DNA from: Liolophura sinensis
Lineage: Eukaryota > Mollusca > Polyplacophora > Chitonida > Chitonidae
NCBI RefSeq assembly: GCF_032854445.1
Contig: NC_088301.1
Coordinates: 3,472,001-3,536,000 of the forward strand
Direction of reading: 5' to 3'
Length of the DNA: 64,000 nucleotides
In this document: positions 36,495-47,092 of the stretch, in pieces
How positions within the stretch are numbered: the stretch's first letter is position 1
Layout of the letters: each line of letters opens with the position of its first letter
Translations under genes and position numbers: made by a program
Notes under the pieces: generated by a model
What the model saw: only the letters and a program-made list of their open reading frames with translations
What the model was told of the DNA's origin: nothing
Databases searched by the model: none

Positions 36495-39491
36495 TTATGA
36501 ACCGAAACTCGTGTTTTCATACGCAGTTGATGTGCCAATCTTCTCGTATATGTTCCCATCTTCAGTTTGACTCTCGTTGTTCGGACGTCGAATATACACA
36601 CTGTCTATTTCATCACCCGGCTCTGCTTGAACACACGCACTTGTGGGTGCAGATACAGGGTTTGTCGACACAGATTGTGAATAACCAGGCGCAGTGTCAA
36701 GGGAGGAATTATTCGACTGATTCTGACCTGATCTACGCTTTCGTACATACAGGCAAATCGTCACAGCTCCTGCTAACAGAACACATAACCCCAAAGCTGA
36801 GGCTAGACCAATAACGACACCACCTTCAGCAAAAGGTGTTTCGTTTCTTGCAGAGATTACAAGTATGACCGTGCAAACCGCCGGGCTTTTCCTCCGTGAA
36901 CCTACCACAGCGAAAACACATATGTTGTAAGTCGTGTCCTTTGACAGATCGTCAAGAAGCACCTTTTCTGTTTCCGGGTGAACTAAAGTGGATCCTCCCA
37001 TACCAATATCATTCACTGGATGGTATTCTACTCTGTAACCTGTCATCATCCCGGGTCCAGTCTTCGTCCAGGTAACGCTGACCACACCGTTTTCAACAGT
37101 CACAGTTAGATTTGACAGTTTTATATTGGAGTCCTGTTCACACAGCCATCTAGTCTTATCACTGACTGACACAGAAACACTTCCGGAACATGCCGATAGC
37201 GGAAAACACACGGCGAGATACCCGGTAAAGGCCCGAGGAGAATGACAGCGTACCAAGTCTATCTTGTCCGGCACGGTGCCGTTCCTTAACCCAGCAATCT
37301 CACATCCACACGTTAAGGGGTTACCTGTCAGAAAACGCTTCGGAAATCTATTGCTAATATTAAAGCTGTTTAAACTGATAATATCGTTGTCACGGAGGTC
37401 GAGATGGTAAAGCAGTTTATATCGATCAAAGGTCTCAGTAGTTACACGATGGAGTCTGTTCCCAGAAAGGTAGAGATATCGAAGTTGATACTCGGGAGAA
37501 TCAGTCTTGGGCATCAGGTCACCGAAAACCTCCAACCTGTTGTTCCGCAGATACAGTTTGTAAACTATCCCAAGATAGGCTTCCGGGGAAATGTACGAGA
37601 TAGCGTTATTAGAGAGGTTTAATGTAATTTCATAGTGCCAGAACAATACAGGTGTTGACCTGCCACCAGGTATCAATACTTCTCCACCAGGTTTAACTTT
37701 GATATCTACTGGTAGTTTTGTTACATTTACATATGTGTTGAAGGAAAGGTCAGCATTTAAACGTAAACTTACATCGCCATCTTGTTTCTCGTGAAAAAGG
37801 ACTTGAATGACTTCGTTTATGAAGTTATGTTTTGCAGAAACTTTAATATAAGAACGGTCAGAAAATTCAGTCGGATGTTCTACTTCTATTACTAAACTGT
37901 CTTGGATTTGATTGTTGTCACATACAATTAAGTTGTCCGTGTAATGATTATTCCTATAAGGGATTTTTACGTTAAGTGTAGTTATCTTGTTGTTCGAAAC
38001 GTTAAGTCTAGAGTTAGCTGTATGGGAATTTGCTAATAAGAGGGGACCTTGGATATTGTTCATTGACAGATCCAAAGAGACGTTCCATGCATTATCAGGA
38101 ACCTTATCTAAACTACAGTTCCTTAGACGAACTTCTAGCATTGTTGCCAGTGTCGGTATTACGTCCGCGGGGATATACTTTAGAGGATTGTGAGATAAAT
38201 CAAGCATCCTTAACCCTTTGAGATGACCAAGTAACTTTCCCAACCATTTCCAGGAAGTGCTTGACAGCTCGTTACTTTTTAAGTTCACTTCGCGTAATGA
38301 ATTCTTAATGACATAAAATAACACTTCGCTCAGAAAGGATATCTGGTTGTTCTCTAAATGTAAGGCCCGTAGACTTGAAACGTTGAAAAACACGTCAGGG
38401 CCTATGTCTATAAGCTGATTGCCACTTAGATCCAATGTGCTGAGTGAAGATAAATTCCTAAACGAACCTGCTTGCATATTTCGGATAGCATTACCGGTCA
38501 AATTAAGGTACCTTAAAACAGGAAAATCAACAAACGCATCTCTGTTAATCACTGTCAATTTGTTAAGACTAAGATATATGAACGTCACTTTAGACAGGCC
38601 AACAAACATCCTAGGTCCAATCTCTCTTAGCCTGTTGTCATGAAGACTCAATCCGTAAAGATTTGTCAGTCCTGCAAAAGTTTCAGGTAACAAATGAGTC
38701 AATTTGTTTCTCATCAGGCTTATATATCCAAGTCGCCTAAGATTCCTAAAAGTCCTCTTTGAGAGGCCACTAATTCTGTTGTTTCGTAAGTACAGGTTTT
38801 CCAAATTCGTCAAGTCATCGAAAAGATTGTCGTCTAGCGATGTAAGTTTGTTAAAATCGAGATCCAAAGTTTTCAGCTCCGTCAATCCATGGAACATATA
38901 AGCGTGTAGAACAGATATGTTATTGTGCGACAAATCCAGGGTAGTCAGTTCATTAAGTTCACCGAATGCCGCAAGCTCAATGCGGGACATTCCATTTGCA
39001 CTTAAATCTAATGTCTGTAGACGTGGAAAATGCTCGAAATCGCTTGGTCTTACGGTAATAATGCTATTGTTACGCAGATCCAGTTTTGTGATCGAGTTGA
39101 ACCTGGCTAGAGTGCAACTCGGTACACGGTTCAACAAGTTGTTTGGCAAATATATCCTTGACACTTTTTCGCCTATACCGCTGAAGTCTGAACAGTTCAA
39201 TTCCGATATCCCAGTGAATTGTACGTCCAGAGTGCTGACGTTCAAACCGCTGAATGTTCCGTCATGAATGTACATCACATCAGGATTTCCGCGAATTCTC
39301 AAATTGTCAAACCGAAAGTGTGACATACCCAGGAATGGCATGTAAGGTGTAGACATTTTATCACAGATAATGTTACTGTTATTTCGTCTGAGACAGGTAC
39401 ACTGTGGTTGAATATGGCAAACCTCGCTGTACACAGTCGCTAACCCGATGGCAAGACAAACGAGAATACAACAGGGTAATCCACCAGCCAT
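36495..39491 (-). CDS. Receptor A: LRR-FN3 single-pass membrane protein, intronless
   Basis: This is a single open frame of 998 residues. The start is the ATG at 39491, followed at once by a signal peptide (MAGGLPCCILVCLAIGLATV). The longer upstream frame is ignored because it runs through the presumed promoter. Domains in order: LRRNT cap (Cys 25-44, CHIQPQCTC); about 16 regular leucine-rich repeats (about 108-460, pattern LxxLDLxxNxI); an irregular LRR/beta region (about 510-620); three more LRRs; LRRCT cap (about 722-768, NPLTCGCE); one fibronectin III domain (about 790-868); membrane span (about 886-913, VVIGLASALGLCVLLAGAV); and an 85-residue cytosolic tail with SVYIRRP, NIYEKI and AYENT. 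YENT fits a Grb2-type SH2 site by family knowledge. Many N-glycosylation motifs are present. There is no TIR domain, so it is not a Toll-like receptor. Surface recognition or adhesion is inferred. It is almost identical to C (about 99% of residues). Confidence 0.93.
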   Translation of the reverse strand: MAGGLPCCILVCLAIGLATVYSEVCHIQPQCTCLRRNNSNIICDKMSTPYMPFLGMSHFRFDNLRIRGNPDVMYIHDGTFSGLNVSTLDVQFTGISELNCSDFSGIGEKVSRIYLPNNLLNRVPSCTLARFNSITKLDLRNNSIITVRPSDFEHFPRLQTLDLSANGMSRIELAAFGELNELTTLDLSHNNISVLHAYMFHGLTELKTLDLDFNKLTSLDDNLFDDLTNLENLYLRNNRISGLSKRTFRNLRRLGYISLMRNKLTHLLPETFAGLTNLYGLSLHDNRLREIGPRMFVGLSKVTFIYLSLNKLTVINRDAFVDFPVLRYLNLTGNAIRNMQAGSFRNLSSLSTLDLSGNQLIDIGPDVFFNVSSLRALHLENNQISFLSEVLFYVIKNSLREVNLKSNELSSTSWKWLGKLLGHLKGLRMLDLSHNPLKYIPADVIPTLATMLEVRLRNCSLDKVPDNAWNVSLDLSMNNIQGPLLLANSHTANSRLNVSNNKITTLNVKIPYRNNHYTDNLIVCDNNQIQDSLVIEVEHPTEFSDRSYIKVSAKHNFINEVIQVLFHEKQDGDVSLRLNADLSFNTYVNVTKLPVDIKVKPGGEVLIPGGRSTPVLFWHYEITLNLSNNAISYISPEAYLGIVYKLYLRNNRLEVFGDLMPKTDSPEYQLRYLYLSGNRLHRVTTETFDRYKLLYHLDLRDNDIISLNSFNISNRFPKRFLTGNPLTCGCEIAGLRNGTVPDKIDLVRCHSPRAFTGYLAVCFPLSACSGSVSVSVSDKTRWLCEQDSNIKLSNLTVTVENGVVSVTWTKTGPGMMTGYRVEYHPVNDIGMGGSTLVHPETEKVLLDDLSKDTTYNICVFAVVGSRRKSPAVCTVILVISARNETPFAEGGVVIGLASALGLCVLLAGAVTICLYVRKRRSGQNQSNNSSLDTAPGYSQSVSTNPVSAPTSACVQAEPGDEIDSVYIRRPNNESQTEDGNIYEKIGTSTAYENTSFGS

Positions 39492-39534
39492 TTTGTCCAC
39501 AGTTAGCCAACTGGTGGTACTTGCCCAGTCTCCA

Positions 39535-39543
39535 CATATATAA
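39535..39543 (-). promoter_or_regulatory. TATA-like box of receptor A
   Basis: The minus strand reads ACTTATATATGTGG, about 45-52 bp upstream of the ATG. The same element is kept at the same place in C and the pseudogene. If it acts as a TATA box, transcription would start only about 15-20 bp before the ATG, giving a very short leader. Confidence 0.6.
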
Positions 39544-40228
39544 GTCGGGGTGTGCATATATATGTTCTGTAAACTTGCCAAACGGGAAGTGTCTTCATAA
39601 CCAATACCCAATTAGGCGTATCTGAAGACTATTTACTAGACCTTTTGTAAAAGGTTCATTACTTAAATGGAAGCCCCACTCGTGTGGCAAGAAGCGGCTT
39701 TATGTATCAGTACCTGCAAATCTTCTCGAGCTCGAAACCAACCTAGTATTTGTTTTGGGGAGCTTGCTAAACCAGTTCACTGTGAGGAATACTCCTTAGC
39801 AAATTCTAATCAATTGGTCACGCCCGGCACACATAGGTGAAGCTAGAGCATTGATAATAAAGAGACTTGAAATGTAGGCCTATATTCCTCTTACAGTCAT
39901 TATCCTTTCTGTATACTTAAAACCATAAGTTACGTATTACCTTTATTGCAGTAGCCGCTGGTATTACAGCATACCATCCGGTGTCTTGGCCCAGCAACTG
40001 CCAAGAGCTAACTATTTGGCGACCTGAGCAAGCGGAAACCCACGTTTTATTTTAGAGTTTTCCTTTCCTAAAATAGCCCACGTTTGTCCACCAGTTTTCA
40101 ATATGAGCAGTCTGATACAAATGGCAGATTTGTGGCTGAAATAACCTCCAAACTAAACCGACGAAAAAGGTAAATTATATAAATGAAGAGACTATTCCCA
40201 TGTGCCGTGCAACCGCTATTAATCTGTT
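39544..40228. other. 5' flank of receptor A, including 410 bp absent from C
   Basis: Positions about 39622-40032 have no counterpart upstream of C. B keeps a recognisable version (TTGCTCTACCAGTTCACTGT in B against TTGCTAAACCAGTTCACTGT here), so the loss occurred in C. No gene is seen. Confidence 0.7.
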
Positions 40229-40323
40229 ATGGAGCCTCCGTGACCGAGTTGTTAACCTACTAGAGCAGAAGTCTCAGGAACATCTCACCAGTCTGGCCAA
40301 AATGTGAGTTCAAGTCCAGCTCT
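40229..40323 (+). mobile_element. Old SINE-I head in the 5' flank of A
   Basis: GCCTCCGTGACCGAGTTGTT, a run resembling the head's middle, and GTGAGTTCAAGTCCAGCTC match the tRNA-derived part of SINE-I. The rest of the SINE is missing. The same truncated head lies upstream of the pseudogene, B and C, so it predates the gene duplications. Confidence 0.78.
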
Positions 40324-41966
40324 TATAGATAGATAATAATGACTTAGTGCCACTAAACCATGATAATGGTACACGTCTCAATATTACAGCTGTGTATGCT
40401 TCCTGCTTTTCCATTCGTGGGTTTTGATAGGTCTCTAAACAAGAATCACTTTGTGTCGGTTACCTCTACCCTGCTGTTCAGAAAATCACAAGCATATCAA
40501 CATAACAATGGCAAATCAGAAACAAAATACAAGCGAGATATTCTGACCATTTTTCTTAAGTTATGCCAGCATTAAGTAGACAGATTTTTTTAACTCTCTC
40601 TAACACTCATATACTTGAATGCGCAAGGATACAGAAGACGCAAGTTAATCTACATCCCATTGTTTCATAGCTGTACGCAAGTAAGAGCTGCACATCTTTA
40701 CTTTGAAGTAACAGAGGTTCATCAATTCTTAAATACGGTAATTAACTAAAATAAGAGGTCCACACTTGTAGGTAATGCACATCAGCAATACAGAATTCCA
40801 CCCTCAAACACACATTCGCAATCCTATTGACGATCTAAAACACCTGGCACATAAACTTATAACCGTAATATTCAGAGGTTATATAACCTGTAAATCACTG
40901 AAGCGAAACTAAATTCAAATATTAAAAAGCATATACGACATTAATTAAGAAATGAAAGACGCAAAAGCACTTTCAATGTCACATATATTCATAAGAGCCT
41001 TTACAGAATCTTTTCTAAAAAATATTCACATTACAAATATATGTGCTATGCGCGTTTACCGCCTTTTTAAGCGCACAACAAAAGTTTTAAAAAATTGTTA
41101 AATATATTATCATAGTCAAATCTAAAGTTTCTATAGCGTCCATTCTTTTCATATATATGGATATACCCTTCAACAACCTAGAGCTACACAAGTCTCTGAA
41201 ATTAGTGGAATATAACAACACAGTGGTACTGTTCAGCAGTATCAGAATACTCAGCTTTGTATGGCGCGGTCCTTTGTTGATATTTCTAATATGTATGTAC
41301 TCAGTGAGGTACGAGGCTTATCAGATTCTATGGGCTCAGAACAGATCTTTTGTGAAAAATACAAATAACACTCATCTTGCGTGCCTGGTTGCGTTGTAGG
41401 CCTATACCGTTTTTATTAACTAACAAGAACGATAAGTGGGTCAAAGCTTTCGGTCCTATTGTATCCACCCTAAAAAACTATTCATATTGGATAAACAATT
41501 ACGTCTTTAAGCATTTTATTTAACTATTCATCCGGATAAGTTATCAATATAGGTTGACATCAGAATGTATGCCACAAAACACAGATATGAAAGAAGTGCT
41601 GGGTTTTCTAATGACTCGGCGTTGTTACCTTCACCAAAAAATGTTGATCATCTAAATAGAGCGCTCAATGGCTCTAAAGCGTTTTACTGTCCAAATCCGA
41701 TCGCCCTATCGCCACTGGGGTCACAAGATCGAATGAAGCTTTTACTGGCTCAACGGTGACTTTAAGTTAAGGTGAGCATCAGGTAGCTGACGTCATGACG
41801 GCAATTAAATCCTTGGGTTGAAGAGACAGTGCGAAACCGGCGTTCCCTGATAGAGCATGACGAACCTCCCAGCGCCCGCCATTCGCCAGCTAGGTGCAGA
41901 ATTAGTTTTTCAAGCAAGAATTTTATGTAAATTGTTAATATGGATATTATTCGTGTGTGGGTAATA
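40324..41966. other. Intergenic flank between A and the pseudogene
   Basis: This contains the 5' flank of A, then, from about 40664, sequence homologous to the 3' flanks of A, B and C (landmarks GTAAGAGCTGCACATCTTTA and TATGTACTCAGTGAGGTACG). The 3' flank of the pseudogene is interrupted at 41967 by a DNA transposon. Confidence 0.75.
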
Positions 41967-43632
41967 GACTGCAAAAACGGCGTTTAGAAATTAGACGTCC
42001 TTTTAACATGTTGTGTGCTAAACATGTTTTTCTCACAAACATATTTGGACGTGTTTAGTGTCTTTAACGTTTGCTCTCCTAAACAATCTGGCATCCAAAC
42101 CTGTACGCATTCAGAATTTAAACATACATTTGGCTTCGGCTTTTATCTGAGCGCATTCCTAATCTTGATATATTCCGGGTTAAATACGTTTAGGGACGAA
42201 TGGTTGACATGTAGGCCTACATCATATACATGTTTTTTGCTTGTATATGTAGTCAAAAATAATTTATGACAAAGTTTTCACTTGTCCGTTATCTGTTGAC
42301 AATCCGCAAAGGTATGGGAGACTAGCACAATAGGTGCCCCAATTTTAGAATTAATTTAGAATGAAAAAAATGGAGCACTTCAATTGTGTTTTCAGTGATA
42401 ATAGTGCGTGAATAAGCTACATAGGCCCGTATTCCAGACCCATATTTCAGGCCTGTAGGTATATGAACACACTATAGCTTCGTCTAAATTCACGCTGATG
42501 TAGAACTATGTTCTATATGTGTGGTCTCAGCCTCGGATCCGGTCGAAAATATTGTAAGTAAAGTATTCTCTCTTTTCTTCCAACCGGCCCGGATAGCACA
42601 GTTGGTAGAGCGTCCGCTTCGGGACCGGTAGATCCAGGATCAATCCTTGATCGAGTCACACCTAAGACTTTAAAAGAGGAAGTTGTAACTTCCTCGCTTG
42701 GCGTTCAGCATGAAGGGGATAATGCAACGACTGGTTGACCCGTATCAGTATAATGGCTCGGGCGGGCGGGGCGGCTTACTTGCCTTCGGTAAGTCGTCTC
42801 AGTGAAGCAGCACTAAATAAAAGAGCGGTGGAAATCCGTCCTGCTACAAGGAGGCACGTTACACGTACATGCACCCTAAAGATTCCTTCGTCGTCATATG
42901 ACTGAAAAATTGTTGAGTACGACGTTAAACCCCAAGCACTCACTCTATTCTTCCGTCCCTTAACCGCTGCTAACCGCTGCCATAGGATTCAATTCTTACA
43001 CAGAACGTCTTTGTTATGGCACTGCTCTCTTCGGTCAGCCGAAGAGAGCTATTTCTCAGTTTTCTACATCATAACATCAAAAGACAGCAGGTGAGTGATA
43101 TCATCATTGATGTAAAACTGTTGTTAAATGGTACATATAGGAAATATAGGAATTGTTTAACTATCCTCACAGATAGACATTATTTGCTGTGTCCTACTGT
43201 TTTTAAATTCTAAACTAAATTACTTTGATACATTAACACAAGTAGTTGAATATTTAGACATTTAACATAAAGATTACCGACCTTGAACTTTAATTTCTTT
43301 TTCTCATTTAATAGAAGTATGAAGTGGAAAGTGGTCTTGAAGTAATACAGCAATGAAACAGTAATATGAGCAAACTTGAGCAGGCCGTGGTTTGCCGCTG
43401 AAGTTCGTCACATAGGGGAGGTAGGAAGTTTAAGTACGTAAAAGTTTCATTGTGAAATATAGACCACTATGAGCTACAGAATGTGAATGTATGATGAAAA
43501 TAAAAATATGTCATTTGTCCAAATTTTGCCTTTATTAATCATTCTTAGATAGATTGGTGTAAACGTGTAAAAATAACGGAAAAAATATGAGCTTCGATTT
43601 ACGTTTAGGCTTTATACGCCGTTTTTGCAGTG
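41967..43632. mobile_element. Non-autonomous DNA transposon with terminal inverted repeats, 1666 bp
   Basis: The left end GACTGCAAAAACGGCGT (41967-41983) and the right end ACGCCGTTTTTGCAGTG (43616-43632) are inverted copies differing only at the outermost base. A TA dinucleotide flanks both ends (41965-41966, 43633-43634). The homologous flank of B continues across the junction without the element (GGGAAACATGTACAGG in B against GGGTAATATGTTCAGG here when the element is removed). Subterminal CGTTTAG motifs recur near both ends. There is no transposase frame. A SINE-II lies inside. The superfamily is uncertain: the CACTG-like right end recalls CACTA elements, but the TA duplication also fits Tc1/mariner-like elements. 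Confidence 0.87.
42585..42945 (+). mobile_element. SINE-II, full-length copy inside the DNA transposon
   Basis: The head starts AACCGGCCCGGATAGCACAG with a perfect box A (TAGCACAGTTGG, 42594-42605) and a box B-like GGATCAATCC about 35 bp on. The body includes CACCTAAGACTTTAAAAGAG and TTGACCCGTATCAGTATAAT. The tail is CGTCGTCATATGACTGAAAA, TTGTTGAGTACGACGTTAAA and CCCCAAGCACTCACTC. TTCTTCC on both sides is a possible short target-site duplication. Confidence 0.9.
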
Positions 43633-44384
43633 TATGTTCAGGGATAGCATATTTTTCTATGGACATTGCTTATGCACATGTATTTTACGTAAGAATGGAG
43701 TAATGCAGTAATGTAATGCATCTCTATGTCACTAACCCATATTATGCACGGAAATTCGTGTTTTCGTATGCAGTTGATCTGCCAACCTTCTCATATATGT
43801 TCCCATCTTCAGTGTGACTATCGTCGGAGGAACGTACAACATACAAACTGTTTATTTCGACGCCCAGCTCAGTCTAGGTTGGTGCACCTGTTTATGCAGA
43901 TAGTGGATTAGCAGGCGGAGTGTCAAGGGAGAAATCATTCAACTTATTCTGACCTGATCTACGCTTTCGTATACACAGGCAAATCGTCACAGCTCCTGCT
44001 AACAGAACACATAACCCCAAAGCTGAGGCTAGGCCAATAATGACACCACCTTCAGCAAAAGGTGTTTGCTTTCTCCTAGAGATTACCGGTACACCAACAT
44101 GTACATGTATCTCCGTACAAACCACAGGACTCTTACGTTTGAATGCAGCACAATGAAAACACATATGTTGTAAGTCGTGTCCTTTGACAGATCGTCAAGA
44201 AGAACCTTTTCTGTTTCCGGGTGAACTAAAGTGGATCCTCCCATACCAATATCATTCACTGGGTGGTATTCTACTCTGTAACCTGTCATCATCCCGGGTC
44301 CAATCTTCGTCCAGGCAACGCTGACCACACCGTTTTCAACAGTCACAGTTAGATTTGACAGTTTTATATTGGAGTCCTGTTCAC

Positions 44385-44650
44385 TTATTTATTTATTTGA
44401 TTGGTGTTTTTACGCCGTACTCAAGAATATTTCACTTATACGACGGCGGCCAGCATTATGGTGGGAAGAAAACAGGCAGAGCCCGGCGGAAACCCACGAC
44501 CTTACGCAGGTTGCTGCAAGACCTTCCCACGTATGGTCGGAGGGGAAGCCAGCATGAGCTGGACTTGAACTCACAGCGACTGCATTGGTGAGAGGCTCCT
44601 GGGTCATTACGCTGCGCTAGCGCGCTAACCAACTGAGCCACGGAGGTCCC
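44385..44650 (-). mobile_element. SINE-I, full-length copy inside the receptor pseudogene
   Basis: This complete 266-bp minus-strand copy runs from the (TTTA)n tail to the head (CCAACTGAGCCACGGAGG). The 14-bp target-site duplication GGAGTCCTGTTCAC is perfect (44371-44384 and 44651-44664), and A, B and C show the single uninterrupted site. A perfect duplication implies a recent insertion. Confidence 0.97.
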
Positions 44651-46349
44651 GGAGTCCTGTTCACACAGCCGTCTAGTCTTATCACTGATTGACAAGGAAA
44701 CACCGGTGTGACATGCCGATAGCGGAAAACACACGGCTAGTTACCCAGTAAGGCCCCGAGGAGAATGACAGCAGGCTGAGTCCATCTTGACCAGCACGAT
44801 GCCGTTCCTCAGCCAAGTATTCTCACATCCACATGTTAACGGGTTACCTTTCAGAGACAGTCTCCAAACTCTACCGCTGATGTTAATGCTGTCTAAACTG
44901 ACAATATGGTTGTCACGGAGGTCGAGATACGTAAGCAATATATATCGATCAAAGATTTCAGCGGTTGCACGATGGAGTCTGTTCCCGGAGAGGTAAAGAC
45001 ATTGAGGTTCATATTCTAGCGAATCAATACTGGGCATAAGCTCACCAAAAACCTCCAACCGGTTGATCCGCAGATCCAGTTTGTAAACTATCCCAAGATA
45101 GGCTTCCGGGGAAATGTACGAGATAGCGTTATTAGAGAGGTTTAACGTACTTTCATAGTGCCGGAACAATACAGGTGTTGACCTGCCACCAGGTATCAAT
45201 ACTTCTCCACCAGGTTTAACTTTGATATCTACTGGTAGTTTTGTTACATTTACATATGTGTTGCCAGAAAGGTCCACATATAAAAACAAAAATTCATTTT
45301 CACGTTGTTTCTCATGAAAAAGAATTTGAATGGTCTCATCTATCAAGTTGTTTTTTGCAGAAACTTTAATCTCAAAATAATAATTCAATTCAATGGGATC
45401 TTCTATTTCTATGAGTAAATTGATTTGGATTTGATTGTTGTCACATGCAACCAAGACGTCAACGTGACCATATCAAATAAAAACGTGTTTTTCTTTAGTG
45501 CAGTTATCTTGTTGTTTGAAACGTTGAACCTGTTCGCAGACGTGTTCATTAATAAGAGGGGACCTTGAATATTGTTCATTGACAGGTCCAAAAGGTTCAG
45601 TGCATTATCAGGAATCTCATCTAAACTACAGTTCCTCAGGCGAACTTCTCTCATCGTGACGAGGATCGGTATTACGCTCCTGAGGATATATTTTAAAGGG
45701 TTGTGAGATAAATCAAGCACCTGTAACCCTTTGAGGCGACTCAGTAATTCTTCCAGCCGTGCCCAGGATGGGCTTGACAGCCTATTCCTTTGTAATGACT
45801 GTGTAATGAATCCTTAATGACATAAAATGACACCGAGAGAGGATATCTGGTTATCTTTTAAATATAAGGTCTGTAGATTTGAAGCGTTGAAAAACACGCC
45901 AGATCCTAAGTGTTTAATCTGATTGCCGCTTAGGTCCACTATCCTTAAAGAAGATAGATCCCTAAACGAGCCTGTTTCCATATTTTGGATAGCATTTGGA
46001 TACCTGTCAAATCAAGTTTTTGTACTTTAGGGCAGTAAAGAAATGCATCTCTGTTGATTCCTGACAGTTTGTTATGACCAAGACACATGTATGACACTTT
46101 AGACAAGCCAGCAAACATGCCAGGTTCAATCTCTGTGAGACTGCTATACTGAAGATCCAGCATGTACAGATTTGTCAGTCCCTGAAAGGTCACGGATAGC
46201 AAAAGAGTAATGCTTTTGTTGGACAAACACAAATATTTAAGTTGACTAACATACTTAAAAGTCGCCACTGAAAGACGACTAAGCTTGTTGTTTCTGACGT
46301 ACAGTTTTTCCAATTTACTCATCTCACTGAGTAGGTGGTCATCTAGCCA

Positions 46350-46482
46350 GATATGGTCCTGGGTTTCCTCCTGGCTCTGCCCGGTTTCCTCTCACCATAA
46401 TGCTGGACGTATAAGTCGTATAAGTGAAATATTCTTGAGTACGGCGGAAAACACCAATCAAATAAATAAATCAATCAATCAA
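46350..46482 (+). mobile_element. SINE-I, 5'-truncated copy inside the receptor pseudogene
   Basis: The plus-strand 3' half begins near GGTCCTGGGTTTCC and ends GAGTACGGCGGAAAACACCA plus (AAAT)n and (CAAT)n. Compared with A, about 30 bp of the target (from GATGTAAGTTTG to the base before AAAGTTTTCAGC) were lost at the insertion. Confidence 0.92.
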
Positions 46483-47081
46483 AGTTTTCAGCTCCGCCCA
46501 CCCATCCAACATATAAGCGTGTAGAACAGATATGTTATTGTGCGACAAATCCAGGGTAGTCAGTTCATTAAGTTCACCGAATGCCGCAAGCTCAATGCGG
46601 GACATTCCATTTGCACTTAAATCTAATGTCTGTAGACGTGGAAAATGTTCGAAATCGCCCGATCTTATGGCAATAATGCTATTGTTACGCAGATCCAATT
46701 TTGTGATCAAATTGAACCTGGCAAGAGTTCGGTACACGGTCCTATACCGCTGAAGTCTGATCAGTTCAATTCCGATATCCCAGTGAATTGTACGTCCAGA
46801 CTGCTGATGTTTAAACCGCTGAATGTTCCTTGATGAATGTACATCACATCAGGGTTTCCGCGAATCCTCAAATTGTCAAACCGAAAATATGACATACCCA
46901 GGAATGGTATGTAAGGTGGTAATGGTATGAATGGTAGACATTTTATCACAGATAATGTTACTGTTATTTCGTCTGGCACAGGTACACTGTGGTTGAATAT
47001 GACAAACCTCGCTGTACACAGTCGCTAACCCGACATTTTGTTCACTGTCAGTAGGCCAACTGATGATTCCTGCTTAGTTTG

Positions 47082-47092
47082 CACATATATAA
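47082..47092 (-). promoter_or_regulatory. TATA-like box of the receptor pseudogene
   Basis: The minus strand reads CTTATATATGTG, identical to A and C at the core and at the same distance from the former ATG. The promoter region therefore survives although the gene is broken. Confidence 0.45.

Larger units (their letters stand above)
33551..41826. repeat. Segmental duplication, first copy (carries receptor gene A)
   Basis: This block and 56075-64000 are near-identical over gene and flanks. Differences include about 55 bp present only in the second copy (56583-56638), about 410 bp (39622-40032) missing from the second copy, and a few conversion patches. The second copy runs to the window edge, so the full extent is unknown. 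Confidence 0.93.
43745..47035 (-). pseudogene. Receptor pseudogene (second member of the array)
   Basis: The sequence is collinear with A, B and C from signal-peptide region to tail. A deletion of about 43 bp removes most of the signal peptide and puts a stop after the ATG. About 48 bp are missing near 46740, between the LRRNT cap and the first LRRs. Two SINE-I copies interrupt it (44385-44650 in front of the FN3 domain, 46350-46482 in the LRRs), and further frameshifts leave only fragments open (for example 44741-45454 and 45945-46322). Some blocks, including the FN3 domain and the LRRs at 46.49-46.70 kb, are almost identical to A/C, while others, such as the LRRs at 45.95-46.32 kb, differ strongly. 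It cannot make a full receptor. Confidence 0.95.

Noticed and set aside
36495-36760. A canonical ITAM in the receptor tail
   Set aside because: NIYEKI and AYENT are spaced 9 residues apart and the second lacks I/L at +3, so the consensus is not met.
36495-39491. Calling the receptors Toll-like receptors
   Set aside because: There is no TIR domain. The tail is about 85 residues with only short tyrosine motifs, and an FN3 domain lies between LRRCT and membrane span.
39492-39611. The longer start of receptor A beginning MGIGYEDTSR
   Set aside because: It would place 40 residues before the signal peptide and run through the TATA-like box. B and C do not keep this extension in frame with the gene.
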